In this document: piece by piece, positions 45,554 to 54,522 of the stretch
Position numbering within the stretch: the stretch's first letter is position 1
Layout of the letters: the number at the start of each line of letters is the position of its first letter
Source of the DNA: Roseiterribacter gracilis
Lineage (GTDB): Bacteria > Pseudomonadota > Alphaproteobacteria > BOG-932 > Roseiterribacteraceae
Assembly (NCBI GenBank): GCA_018332375.1
Contig: BOPV01000001.1
Coordinates: 1,364,001-1,428,000 of the forward strand
Direction of reading: 5' to 3'
Length of the DNA: 64,000 nucleotides
Program-made: the position numbers and the translations under genes
Notes under the pieces: generated by a model
Told to the model about the DNA's origin: nothing
What the model saw: the letters and a program-made list of their open reading frames with translations, nothing else
Database searches by the model: none

Positions 45554-45569
45554 AATACGGTACCGTATG
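45554..45569. promoter_or_regulatory. Island operator copy 7 (kynU)
   Basis: AATACG GTAC CGTATG differs from the consensus only at its first base. It is 45 bp centre to centre from copy 6 in the divergent gap. On the plus strand the right half continues into TATGTT (45566-45571), a -10-like element about 110 nt before the kynU ATG. Confidence 0.75.
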
Positions 45570-45680
45570 TTGGAGGGTCGTTTAGCGGCCCGGGCTTGGG
45601 TTTCCGAAGCGGCCTATTGGGCGCCTTGCCCGCCGGATCCCCTTCCCGCCACCGGATTCGTCGCGCAAGGTCGCGGCCCC

Positions 45681-46916
45681 ATGAGCACCATCACCACCCG
45701 CGCCGAAGCATTGGCGCTCGACCGCACCGACCAGCTCGGCACGCTGCGGGAGGCATTCGACCTGCCCACAGGCATCTATCTTGATGGAAACTCGCTGGGG
45801 CCGCTGCCGCGCGTGACGCGCGAGGCGCTGCAGCACGCGGTCGAAATCGAATGGGGCAACGACCTCATCCGCAGTTGGACCAAACATGGCTGGATCGAGC
45901 TGCCGCAACAGATCGGCGCCCAGATCGCGCGGCTGATCGGCGCCAAGCCGCACGAAGTCGTCGCCGCCGATTCCACATCGGTCAATTTGTTCAAGCTCGG
46001 CGCGGCTGCGTTGCGCCTGCAAACCGGCCGCCGCGTCATTCTGAGCGAGCCGGGCAACTTCCCGACCGATCTCTATATTCTGCAAGGCCTCACCGGTTTC
46101 ACACCCGGCGCCGAATTGCGCACGGTCGAACCAGCCAAGCTTGAAGCAGCGATGGACGATCAGCTTGCGCTGCTGGTGCTGACACATACGCATTACAAAA
46201 GCGGCCAGGTGCACGACATGGCGCGCCTGACCGCCGCCGCGCAGAAGCGTGGCGCGCTGGTTTTGTGGGACCTGTCGCATTCGGCCGGCGTGCTCGACGT
46301 CGATCTCAACGGCTGCAACGCCGATTTCGCAATCGGCTGCGGCTACAAATATTTGAATGGCGGCCCTGGTGCGCCTGCCTTTCTGTTCGTCGCCGAACGG
46401 CACCAGGCAAAGATCGCGTCGCCGCTGTCAGGCTGGATGGGCCATGCGTCGCCGTTCGACTTCACCGACGACTACGCAGCCGCGCCCGGCATCGACCGGT
46501 TTCTGTGCGGTACGCCGCAAGTGCTGGGCATGCGCGCGCTGCATGCGGGGTTGAGCGTGCTCGAACAGGTCAAGCCGCGCCAGTTGCAGGACAAGGCGCG
46601 CAGGCTGGGCCAGATTTTTCTCGAACGCGTGCTGGAAGCCGGCGACGGTTCGCTGCGCCTGTTGAGCCCGCGCGACCCGGCGCAGCGCGGCGGCCACGTG
46701 TCGTTCGCACATGAAGACGGCTATGCGATCGTACAGGCGCTGATCGCGCGCGACATTGTCGGCGACTTCCGCGCCCCCGACGCGCTGCGCTTCGGCTTTG
46801 CGCCGACGTTTTTGCGCTATGTCGATGCGTGGGATGCAGCCGAAGCGCTGCTCGAAATCGTCGCGACGAAAAGTTACGACGACGCGCGTTTCCGAACGCG
46901 CGCCGCCGTGACCTGA
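45681..46916 (+). CDS. kynU: Kynureninase
   Basis: 411 residues from ATG 45681; the open frame reaches further left but without a family match. It is a fold-type I PLP enzyme: IYLDGNSLGPLP at the start, DLSHSAG (Asp for the pyridine nitrogen), and CGYKYLNGGPG with the PLP Lys at about 223, all typical kynureninase motifs. It cleaves kynurenine to anthranilate and alanine (or 3-hydroxykynurenine to 3-hydroxyanthranilate). No tryptophan dioxygenase or formamidase gene is nearby. The gene shares a divergent, two-operator promoter region with the ring-cleavage operon. Confidence 0.95.
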   Translation: MSTITTRAEALALDRTDQLGTLREAFDLPTGIYLDGNSLGPLPRVTREALQHAVEIEWGNDLIRSWTKHGWIELPQQIGAQIARLIGAKPHEVVAADSTSVNLFKLGAAALRLQTGRRVILSEPGNFPTDLYILQGLTGFTPGAELRTVEPAKLEAAMDDQLALLVLTHTHYKSGQVHDMARLTAAAQKRGALVLWDLSHSAGVLDVDLNGCNADFAIGCGYKYLNGGPGAPAFLFVAERHQAKIASPLSGWMGHASPFDFTDDYAAAPGIDRFLCGTPQVLGMRALHAGLSVLEQVKPRQLQDKARRLGQIFLERVLEAGDGSLRLLSPRDPAQRGGHVSFAHEDGYAIVQALIARDIVGDFRAPDALRFGFAPTFLRYVDAWDAAEALLEIVATKSYDDARFRTRAAVT

Positions 46917-46917
46917 T

Positions 46918-48873
46918 TTACGCCGACTTACGCAGCGCCTCGAGGAACGAGCCGACCTGACGGCGCAGCGTCGTCGCCTGCGCGTCGAGCAGATCCGAGG
47001 CCGACAGCACGTCGTTGGCGACGCGGGTCGATTCCACCGCGGCACGATCGGCCGCAGCGACGTTCGACGCGACTTCGCTGGTGCCTTGTGCCGCTTCCTG
47101 CACGTTGCGGGCGATCTCGCGGGTTGCAGCCCCCTGCTCTTCGACCGCGGCTGCAATCGTCGCCGAGATCTGGTGCAGCTTTTCGATCGTGCTGGCGACG
47201 CTGGCGATCGAGGTCACGCATTCCTGCGTCGCGGCCTGGATGGCGCCAATCTGTTCCGAGATTTCGTCGGTCGCTTTCGCGGTCTGTCCGGCCAGCGTTT
47301 TGACTTCGCTGGCGACCACCGCAAACCCCTTGCCCGCTTCACCCGCACGCGCCGCTTCGATGGTCGCGTTCAGCGCCAGCAGGTTGGTCTGGCTGGCAAC
47401 GTCGCCGATCAGCTTGACCACGTCGCCGATGCGTTTGGCGGCCTGGTCGAGTGTGTCGACCGTGTTGCGCGTGGTTTTCGCCGTACCGACCGCTTCGGTC
47501 GCAACCGTCGCCGATTGTTCGACCTGGCGGCCAATTTCAGCAATCGATGCAGCCAGCTGTTCGGCCGCGGCCGCGACCGTCTGCACGCTGACCGAGGCTT
47601 CTTCGGTTGCGGCGGCCGCAGCCGTCGTACGCTGCGACGCGTCGCCGGTCGCGCTGTGAATGGCGCCTGCGCTGTCGCGCATCGACCGGGCGGCTGCGTC
47701 GACCGCGCCGACCGCGCCGGTGACTTCGGATTCGAACTTGTCGGCCATCTCGCCAAGCGCGCGACGCTTCTGCGCTTCGGCTTCTTCTTTGCGCGCGCCT
47801 TCTTCGGCGCGCAGCGTCTCGGCATCCTGCATCGCGCTGCGGAACACTTCGACCGAACGCGCCATCTTGCCGAGTTCGTCATTGCGTTCGCGACCGCGCA
47901 CGTCGATGCGCGTATTGCCGGCAGCGAGTTCGTTCATCGTGTCGGTCAAGGCGCCGATCGGACGCGACAGGCTGCGGCCGATCCACCACGCCACGCCTGC
48001 GGCTGCAACCAGCACCGCAATTGCCGACAGGCCAAGCTGCAACGCAGCCTGCGCCGCGGCTGCACGCAGCTTGCTGGCGTCGATCGCAAGTTCCAGCACG
48101 CCGACCGGTTCGTTGGCGCCGTTGCGGATGGTGCCGATACGCAGCGCCGTCGCCTTGCCGCCAATGTCGACTTCGCGCGCGATCGTTTCGCCCGCCAGCG
48201 CGCGCTTGACGTCGTCGAGCGTCGCAGTCGCCTTGCCGCTATTGGCCAGAGTTTCGATCTTGTCGGCGGTGATGCGATGGATCGCAGCGTCGACGTTGAA
48301 TTGTTTCTTCAAGCGCTCGACGAACGGACCGCCGAACGGAATGCCGGTATCGATCACGCCGGTGCCGTTGTCGGCGAGCGGGAACGGCACGGTGCCGAAC
48401 ACCGAAAGATTGTCGCGGCCCGGCTCGACGCCGCTGATGGGGGTCTTCTTTTCGAACGCCAGCGGAATGTTGCGACGGCGTCCTTTGACGTCGTCACCGA
48501 TCGCTTTGGGATCGTGAATGCGCGAGAAGGCAATCGTGCCGTTCTTGAAGAAGGTCATGTAGCCGGCGCCGAGCGGCTTGACCGCAGTCAGTGCGGGCGT
48601 GAGGAAAGCGACCAGCGCGTCGCGATCGTCTTTTGCCATCGCTTCGCGCACGGCGGGGAACGAGCTGAGCGCGGTCGAGATCGCAGTTGCGGTGCGCGCT
48701 TCATATTCGAGCGCGGCCAGCACGCCCTGCCATTGCAGCGCGAGTTCGCGATCGAGCGCGGCGTCGGCCTGCTGGCGCTGCTGTTGCCAAGCCAAGAGCG
48801 AAATCGCGGCACATCCAAGTGCGGCGACCAGCGCAATGGCAACGATGAGACGCGTGGAAATCGAACGCAGCAC
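46918..48873 (-). CDS. Methyl-accepting chemotaxis protein
   Basis: 651 residues. GTG 48873 has GGGGAGG upstream. An N-terminal helix, a periplasmic cache-type sensor (about 35-270) with [19 protein letters not shown], and a second helix ([20 protein letters not shown]) are followed by HAMP. A long coiled-coil signalling domain carries the CheA/CheW hairpin region ([23 protein letters not shown]). No other che genes are nearby. It ends one nucleotide from the convergent kynU stop. The ligand is unknown; next to a catabolic island an aromatic or organic-acid attractant is possible. Confidence 0.93.
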   Translation of the reverse strand: MLRSISTRLIVAIALVAALGCAAISLLAWQQQRQQADAALDRELALQWQGVLAALEYEARTATAISTALSSFPAVREAMAKDDRDALVAFLTPALTAVKPLGAGYMTFFKNGTIAFSRIHDPKAIGDDVKGRRRNIPLAFEKKTPISGVEPGRDNLSVFGTVPFPLADNGTGVIDTGIPFGGPFVERLKKQFNVDAAIHRITADKIETLANSGKATATLDDVKRALAGETIAREVDIGGKATALRIGTIRNGANEPVGVLELAIDASKLRAAAAQAALQLGLSAIAVLVAAAGVAWWIGRSLSRPIGALTDTMNELAAGNTRIDVRGRERNDELGKMARSVEVFRSAMQDAETLRAEEGARKEEAEAQKRRALGEMADKFESEVTGAVGAVDAAARSMRDSAGAIHSATGDASQRTTAAAAATEEASVSVQTVAAAAEQLAASIAEIGRQVEQSATVATEAVGTAKTTRNTVDTLDQAAKRIGDVVKLIGDVASQTNLLALNATIEAARAGEAGKGFAVVASEVKTLAGQTAKATDEISEQIGAIQAATQECVTSIASVASTIEKLHQISATIAAAVEEQGAATREIARNVQEAAQGTSEVASNVAAADRAAVESTRVANDVLSASDLLDAQATTLRRQVGSFLEALRKSA

Positions 48874-48945
48874 GTGACGGCCTCCCCAAGCTTGCTTGCG
48901 CGAGTGCTACGGGGTCGCGTTTAACGGCCTATGAATTAAGCACGA

Positions 48946-49443
48946 CTAGGCGGCGCGGCCGACCATGCCCCGCACGCCCGAAAGCGCGCCCGGAACCAGT
49001 TCGAGGCCCAGAAACCGTGCCTCGTCGACCCAGCCCGGCAGGGTCAGGTTGGTCGCCAAGGCGCGGGCAAAGCCGAATTGCTCATAATAAGGTGCGTCGC
49101 CGACCAGCAGCACGATCCGGTGCCCCAGCGCGCGGGCCACACCCAGCCCGTGCCAGATCAGCGCCTTGGCGTAGCCCTTGCCCCGGTCTTCAGGAGCCAC
49201 CGCGATCGGGCCCAGCAGCAAAGCCGGCACGCGCTCCTCGCCGATCACGATCGGCCAGAAGCGTAAGGACCCGTCGATCTCGGGCTTGGCCGGGTCATGG
49301 ATGACGAAGCCGAGTTCGGCCACCGGGGGGATCCCCTCGCGCAGCTTATAGACGGTCTTGCCCGCGCGATCGGGACCGAAGGCGAGATCAAGAAGATGCT
49401 CGATCGCCGGACCGTCTTCGGGATGTTCTGGTGCGATCTCCAC
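48946..49443 (-). CDS. GNAT-family N-acetyltransferase
   Basis: 165 residues from GTG 49443; the open frame is longer but the upstream part has no family match. The acetyl-CoA-binding signature is IAVAPEDRGKGYAKALIWHGLGVARALGHRIVLLVGD, followed by YYEQFGFARA, as in YhbS-like acetyltransferases. The acceptor is unknown. It is divergent from apaG with a 51-nt gap. Confidence 0.85.
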   Translation of the reverse strand: MEIAPEHPEDGPAIEHLLDLAFGPDRAGKTVYKLREGIPPVAELGFVIHDPAKPEIDGSLRFWPIVIGEERVPALLLGPIAVAPEDRGKGYAKALIWHGLGVARALGHRIVLLVGDAPYYEQFGFARALATNLTLPGWVDEARFLGLELVPGALSGVRGMVGRAA

Positions 49444-49494
49444 GGGGCGCGACGCGTAGCAGTTCAACGTCCGCTGGACTAGAGTGCCGAGGCT

Positions 49495-49917
49495 ATGGGC
49501 CTCGAAATCGCCGACGACGAACTGCCGTATCAGGCCGAGACGCGATCGATCCGCGTCGCCGTTCGTCCGTCCTATCGCCCCGATCAGTCGGCGCCCGACG
49601 AAGATCACTTCGTCTGGGCCTATCGCATCCGCATCGAAAATCGCGGCCCCGAAACCGTGCAGCTGCGCACGCGCCATTGGGTCATCACCGACGGCAATGG
49701 CCGCGTACAGGAAGTGCGCGGTCCGGGCGTTGTCGGTGAAGAGCCGGTGCTGAAACCGGGCCAAAGCTTCGAGTATGTCAGCGGCGTGCCGCTTTCGACC
49801 CCGACCGGTCTGATGCAGGGCAGCTACGGCATGCACACCGACGCAGGCGAGCATTTCGACGTCGAAGTGCCGCCCTTCTCGCTCGACAGTCCGCAGCAGG
49901 TTGCGCGGCCGAACTAA
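49495..49917 (+). CDS. apaG: ApaG, DUF525 family protein
   Basis: 140 residues, slightly longer than E. coli ApaG (125). The beta-sandwich DUF525 fold is recognised by FVWAYRIRIENRGPETVQLRTRHWVITDGNGRVQEVRGPGVVGEEPVLKPGQSFEYVSG and GSYGMHTDAGEHFDV. Biochemical function in bacteria remains unclear. It precedes folE by 144 nt. Confidence 0.95.
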   Translation: MGLEIADDELPYQAETRSIRVAVRPSYRPDQSAPDEDHFVWAYRIRIENRGPETVQLRTRHWVITDGNGRVQEVRGPGVVGEEPVLKPGQSFEYVSGVPLSTPTGLMQGSYGMHTDAGEHFDVEVPPFSLDSPQQVARPN

Positions 49918-50061
49918 GCCAAGTGGGAATAGAATCAAACCGGCCTTCGTTCAGGCCCGGCACATCCAATCTGGAAACAGCCCCGTTCTTCTTGAAAGAG
50001 CAGATCACCGGCGTAGATCGGTGCGGGGCCAAGAACCCAAAATCAGGACTTTCGTACCGCG

Positions 50062-50670
50062 ATGTCATCCAAGCCGAAGCTCACGCCCGTCAATGCGATT
50101 GCGCGTCCTGATCGCGCCGAAGCCGAGAAAGCAGTGCGGACGCTGCTGCTGTGGGCCGGCGACGATCCCGATCGCGAAGGGCTGAAAGCAACGCCCGAAC
50201 GCGTCGTACGCAGCTACGAAGAGTTCTTCGCCGGCTACGGTGCCGATCCGTACGACGTGCTGCAACGGACGTTCGAAGAAGTCGAAGGCTATGACGACAT
50301 GGTCATCCTTCGCGGCATCCGCTTCGAGAGCTATTGCGAACATCACATGGTGCCGATCATCGGCACGTGTCACGTCGCTTATCTGCCGAAGAACCGCGTC
50401 GTCGGCATCTCCAAGCTGGCGCGCGTCATCGAGATTTATTCGAAGCGCTTGCAGATCCAGGAAAAGATGACGGCGCAGATCGCGACCGCGATCAACGACG
50501 TGCTGGAACCGCGCGGCGTCGCCGTCGTCGTCGAAGGCGAACATCAATGCATGACTACGCGCGGCGTGCATAAGCCAGGCGTTGCGATGGTGACGAGCCA
50601 GATGACCGGCGTCTTCCGCGACAACCCGGTTACGCGCAGCGAATTCCTGGCGATGATCGGAAAAGGCTGA
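50062..50670 (+). CDS. folE: GTP cyclohydrolase I
   Basis: 202 residues. Zinc ligands are in YCEHHMVPI (C92, H95) and HQCMTTRG (second Cys), with the GTP-binding and catalytic stretches [25 protein letters not shown] and [10 protein letters not shown]. It converts GTP to 7,8-dihydroneopterin triphosphate, the first step of folate and tetrahydropterin synthesis. A short CTGACC/GGTCAG hairpin (50667-50683) spans its stop and the convergent hslO stop. Confidence 0.96.
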   Translation: MSSKPKLTPVNAIARPDRAEAEKAVRTLLLWAGDDPDREGLKATPERVVRSYEEFFAGYGADPYDVLQRTFEEVEGYDDMVILRGIRFESYCEHHMVPIIGTCHVAYLPKNRVVGISKLARVIEIYSKRLQIQEKMTAQIATAINDVLEPRGVAVVVEGEHQCMTTRGVHKPGVAMVTSQMTGVFRDNPVTRSEFLAMIGKG

Positions 50671-50679
50671 CCGTTCGGG

Positions 50680-51621
50680 TCAGTCCTCGGCGGTGACTTT
50701 CAACCGCTGCTGCTCTTCTTCGTCGAAACGATAGACGGTCGAGCAGAATTCGCAGGTCGCGGTCACCGCACCGGTTTCGTCCCGCAGCTCGCCCAATTCG
50801 TCGGGCGACAAAGTCTTCAGCACACGCACGACGCGATCGGACGAGCAGCGACAGCCGCGCGTCACCAAGGTCGGCGGCCAGACGCGCACCGCTTCTTCGT
50901 GGAAGAGGCGAAACAGCAGATCGTTGGGCGCCAGCGAGCGGTCGATCAATTCGACTTCCGCTGTCGTGTCGAGCAACAGCTTGGCGCGCACCCAGGCATC
51001 TTCGAGTTCGACTGCGGCGCTTTGTTTGCGCAGCGGATCGTCTTCGGGCAGGCGCTGCAACAACAAGCCGCCGCCGCGCCATGCACCGTCGCGCGCACGC
51101 CGCGCTGCGACTTTCAGATGCGTGCCGAGCTGCTCGGATTGCGCGAAGTAATGCAGCATCCAATCGGCAACTTCGGCGCCTTCCAGCTCGACGATGCCCT
51201 GATAGCGTTCGGTGTCTTCGCCCTGATCGACGGTGAAGGCGAGATAGCCCTGTCCGATCAATTCGCGCGGCGTTGCGTTGGCGCCGGTAGGAAGACGATC
51301 GCGATCGAACCCGGCATAGCCGCGCACGACACCGTCGGTGGTGACGTCGGCGACGACGACCGAAACCGGTCCGTCGCCCTTCACTTGCAAGGTGAACACG
51401 CCGTCATATTTGAGCAGGCTGGCCAGCAGCACAGTCGCGGTCAGCACTTCGGCCAACAGCTGTTCGATCACCGGCGGATAGGCGTGACGCGCCAACACGT
51501 CGTCGAGCAACGGCCCCAGACGCACCATCCGTCCGCGTACCGCGTCGCGTTCCAACTGGAACGCCTGCACGATGTCGGTCTCGGGCGCGGCGCCCTCGAC
51601 AGGAGCCGCCGCACCGATCAC
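50680..51621 (-). CDS. hslO: Hsp33 redox-regulated chaperone
   Basis: 313 residues. GTG 51621 overlaps the argF stop (GTGA). The N-terminal substrate-binding domain includes LTATVLLASLLKYDGVFTLQVKGDGPV. The C-terminal redox switch has the CxC (TRGCRCSSDR) and CxxC (TCEFCSTVYRF) zinc-binding cysteines, so the oxidative activation mechanism should be intact. It is the third gene of argD-argF-hslO, an arrangement common in alphaproteobacteria. Confidence 0.95.
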   Translation of the reverse strand: MIGAAAPVEGAAPETDIVQAFQLERDAVRGRMVRLGPLLDDVLARHAYPPVIEQLLAEVLTATVLLASLLKYDGVFTLQVKGDGPVSVVVADVTTDGVVRGYAGFDRDRLPTGANATPRELIGQGYLAFTVDQGEDTERYQGIVELEGAEVADWMLHYFAQSEQLGTHLKVAARRARDGAWRGGGLLLQRLPEDDPLRKQSAAVELEDAWVRAKLLLDTTAEVELIDRSLAPNDLLFRLFHEEAVRVWPPTLVTRGCRCSSDRVVRVLKTLSPDELGELRDETGAVTATCEFCSTVYRFDEEEQQRLKVTAED

Positions 51622-52514
51622 GCGCGTGCGGCTCCTTGGTCGCCCATGCACCAGGCCAGGATGGCCTTCTGTGCGTGCAGCCGGTTTTCGGCTTCGTCCC
51701 ACACCGCCGATTGCGGCCCGTCGATCACCGACGCAGCCACTTCTTCGCCGCGGCGTGCCGGCAGGCAATGGAGGAAGATCGCGTCCTTGTTGGCGCGCGC
51801 CATCAACGCGTCGTCGACCTGATAGCCTTTGAGCGCAGCACGACGACGTTCGCCGTCGCTGTCGTTCATCGACACGAACACGTCGGTGATGACCGCATCG
51901 GCATCGGCCGCCGCAACCGCCGGATCGCGTACATTGCTGACGCCCGGCGCGTTCGAACCGCACCACAATTCGTCCGGCGTCGCGAAGACCAGCTGAAAGC
52001 CCAGCGCCGGTGCGGCATGGATCCAGCTTTTCGCGACATTGTTGCAGTCACCGATCCAGGCAACTTTTTTACCCGTGATCGGACCGCGCCGTTCTTCGAA
52101 GGTCTGGATGTCGGCCATGATCTGGCACGGATGCGACAACTCGGTCAGCGCATTGATGACCGGGACCGTGGCGTTCTCTGCCAGCTCCAACAATTTGGCG
52201 TGGCGCGAGGTGCGCAGCACGATGGCGTCGACATAGCGCGACAGAACGCGCGCCGTGTCGGCCAGCGATTCACCGTGGCCGATCGCCATCGCCGACGTGT
52301 CGAGGATGATCGGCTGGCCGCCCATCTGCACGACGCCGCGTTCGAACGAGACGCGGGTACGGGTCGACGGCTTTTCGAAGATCAGGGCCACGGCTTTGTT
52401 GGCCAAGGTGCCGCGCACCGAATGATCGTCGCGCTTCAACGCATGGGCACGATCCAGAACGCCGCGCAAGGTCGCGGGCGAAACCTGGTCGATGTCGAGG
52501 AAGTGACGGGTCAT
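51618..52514 (-). CDS. argF: Ornithine carbamoyltransferase
   Basis: 298 residues. Carbamoyl-phosphate binding motif EKPSTRTRVSFE, HPCQ (about 130), ornithine-site region and HCLPARRGEEV (catalytic Cys) are all present. It makes citrulline from ornithine and carbamoyl phosphate in arginine synthesis. It overlaps argD and hslO by 4 nt each. Confidence 0.96.
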   Translation of the reverse strand: MTRHFLDIDQVSPATLRGVLDRAHALKRDDHSVRGTLANKAVALIFEKPSTRTRVSFERGVVQMGGQPIILDTSAMAIGHGESLADTARVLSRYVDAIVLRTSRHAKLLELAENATVPVINALTELSHPCQIMADIQTFEERRGPITGKKVAWIGDCNNVAKSWIHAAPALGFQLVFATPDELWCGSNAPGVSNVRDPAVAAADADAVITDVFVSMNDSDGERRRAALKGYQVDDALMARANKDAIFLHCLPARRGEEVAASVIDGPQSAVWDEAENRLHAQKAILAWCMGDQGAARA

Positions 52515-53701
52515 GCGGCTGACTTCGCTGCAAACTTGGTGGCAACGCGATCGAAGATCTCCATCGCGTGTTTGATATGTTCGTCTTCGATAATCAGCGG
52601 CGGCAGCAGGCGCACGACATTCTCGCCGCCACCAACCGTGCACAGCCCGTCGGCCAGCAAGGCTTTGACGAAATCAGCCGCGACGATCGACGGTGCGCAT
52701 TTGATGCCGCGCATCAAACCGATGCCGCGCTGTTCGACGAACACGGTCGGGTGACGTTCGACCAGCGCCTGCGCCGCACGGTCGAGCGCAGCGCCGATCT
52801 TCTGCACGTGGCCGAGGAAGCCGGGCTCGACCAGCATGTCGATCGCGGTTTCACCGACCGCCATCGCCAGCGGATTGCCGCCATAGGTCGATCCGTGCAC
52901 GCCCGCGACCATGCCGCTGGCTGCATCGGCGGTTGCAAGACACGCACCCAACGGGAAGCCGTTGCCGATCGCTTTGGCGACGCACATCACGTCCGGTTTG
53001 ATGTCGGCATATTCGTACGCCCACAATTTACCGGTACGGCCGAGACCGCACTGAATCTCGTCGAGAAACAGCAGCAAGCCGAACTCGTCGCAGATCTTGC
53101 GCACTTGCTGCAGCAATTCGACCGACCACGGCTTGATGCCGCCTTCGCCGATCACCGGTTCGAGATTGATCGCCGCGGTCTCGGCGGTGATCGCTGCGCG
53201 CATTTCATTCAAGTTGCCAAAGGCAACTTGATCGAAGCCATCCAGCAACGGACCGAAGCCCGTCACCATCTTCTCGCTCTTGGCGGCCGAAATGGCACCC
53301 AAGGTACGTCCGTGGAACGCGCCCTGAATCACGATGATGCGGTTCTTCTGCGGCTGGCCCTTCGCATGGAAGTGCTTGCGCACGGTTTTGACGCCGCATT
53401 CCCACGCTTCGACGCCCGAGTTGGTGAAGAACACCGTGTCGGCGAACGAATTGTCGACCAGCTTTTTGCCAAGCCGTTCCTGTCCCGGAACCGTGTAGAG
53501 GTTCGAGACGTGCCACAGCTTCTTGGCCTGCTCGGTCAGCGATGCGACGAGGCGCGGATGGGCATGGCCAAAGGCGGTCACGCCGATGCCGGCGACGAAG
53601 TCGAGATAACGTCGGCCCTGATCGTCCCACAGCCAGACGCCTTCACCGCGCTCGAAGCGCACGTCGGCCCGTGCGTAGACGGGCATCACTGGTGGGAACA
53701 C
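52511..53701 (-). CDS. argD: Acetylornithine aminotransferase
   Basis: 396 residues from GTG 53701. It is a class III PLP aminotransferase: FTNSGVEAWECGVKTVRKH, FHGRTLGAISA, LFLDEIQCGLGRTGKLWAYE and the PLP Lys in CVAKAIGNGFPLGA. It transaminates N-acetylglutamate semialdehyde, and probably also succinyl-diaminopimelate. It is the first gene of argD-argF-hslO. Confidence 0.94.
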   Translation of the reverse strand: MFPPVMPVYARADVRFERGEGVWLWDDQGRRYLDFVAGIGVTAFGHAHPRLVASLTEQAKKLWHVSNLYTVPGQERLGKKLVDNSFADTVFFTNSGVEAWECGVKTVRKHFHAKGQPQKNRIIVIQGAFHGRTLGAISAAKSEKMVTGFGPLLDGFDQVAFGNLNEMRAAITAETAAINLEPVIGEGGIKPWSVELLQQVRKICDEFGLLLFLDEIQCGLGRTGKLWAYEYADIKPDVMCVAKAIGNGFPLGACLATADAASGMVAGVHGSTYGGNPLAMAVGETAIDMLVEPGFLGHVQKIGAALDRAAQALVERHPTVFVEQRGIGLMRGIKCAPSIVAADFVKALLADGLCTVGGGENVVRLLPPLIIEDEHIKHAMEIFDRVATKFAAKSAA

Positions 53702-53769
53702 GACAAAATCTCCAAGGCCCAGAAAAAGAGGCCTTGTCTACAGCGCCTTACCGCGTTGCGTAACCCCGT

Positions 53770-54519
53770 TTAGGCGCGAAGCCGGTATCCGGAAACCAGA
53801 AGGCGCCAGGCAAATAAGCTCAAAACCAGGCTCATCGCCGCCAAGCCGAGCACCGCATTCCACACCGGCAGCGACGCCGATCCCCCGACCAGGGCGGCGC
53901 GCGTGGTTTCGACCGACCAGGCGAACGGGCTGCCGAACGCCAAGGAACGCAGCGGTTCGGGCATCGCCGCCACGGGCACGACCAGGCCCGAAAAGAAGGC
54001 GATCGGCGTCAGGATCAGGCCGAAGGCGCCGCCGACATGGTCCCATTTCTCGGCCCACAGCCCGACCAGCAACCCAAGTGGCGCGAAGGCGAGGCCGGTC
54101 AGCACCATCAGCGCCAGCGCAGACAACGGCGCGTTGCCGGGAAATCCGGTGACGATCACCGCGAACAGCGCCACCGGCAGGCCCGACATCAGGCCGGCCG
54201 TCGTGCCGGCGCCGACATAGGCGATCAGCCATTGATGCGGATCGATCGGCGCCTGCACCACGTCCTGGATCGTGCGGTGCATCTTGTCGATGACGAGCTG
54301 GATGGTCGGACCGACCACCGCATTCATGCCGCACCAGAACGCCGCCTGCCCCGCCAGCATCCAGGCGAAGACTTGCCCGTCATCGTCGCGTTCAGCACCG
54401 CCCAACGCGAACACGCCCGCATACATCAGCGCGTTGATCAGCGCCGGTGCAGCCATGAAGGCCCAGCCGCGCAAAAAGCGGCGCACTTCGCGCAGATACA
54501 AACTCCACAGCGAAAGCAC
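53770..54519 (-). CDS. ABC-2-type transporter permease
   Basis: 249 residues, about six transmembrane helices, with the ABC-2 membrane domain signature FGLILTPIAFFSGLVVPVAAMPEPLRSLAFGSPFAWSVETTRAALVGG. It is preceded 3 nt upstream by a second, similar permease, suggesting an ancient tandem duplication forming a heterodimer. No ATPase gene adjoins either. Related NodJ/YadH-type systems export polysaccharides, lipids or drugs. Confidence 0.87.
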   Translation of the reverse strand: MLSLWSLYLREVRRFLRGWAFMAAPALINALMYAGVFALGGAERDDDGQVFAWMLAGQAAFWCGMNAVVGPTIQLVIDKMHRTIQDVVQAPIDPHQWLIAYVGAGTTAGLMSGLPVALFAVIVTGFPGNAPLSALALMVLTGLAFAPLGLLVGLWAEKWDHVGGAFGLILTPIAFFSGLVVPVAAMPEPLRSLAFGSPFAWSVETTRAALVGGSASLPVWNAVLGLAAMSLVLSLFAWRLLVSGYRLRA

Positions 54520-54522
54520 GGA

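Noticed and set aside
47086..48924. Open frame of about 612 codons on the plus strand
   Set aside because: It is antisense to the chemoreceptor gene and has a composition typical of shadow frames.
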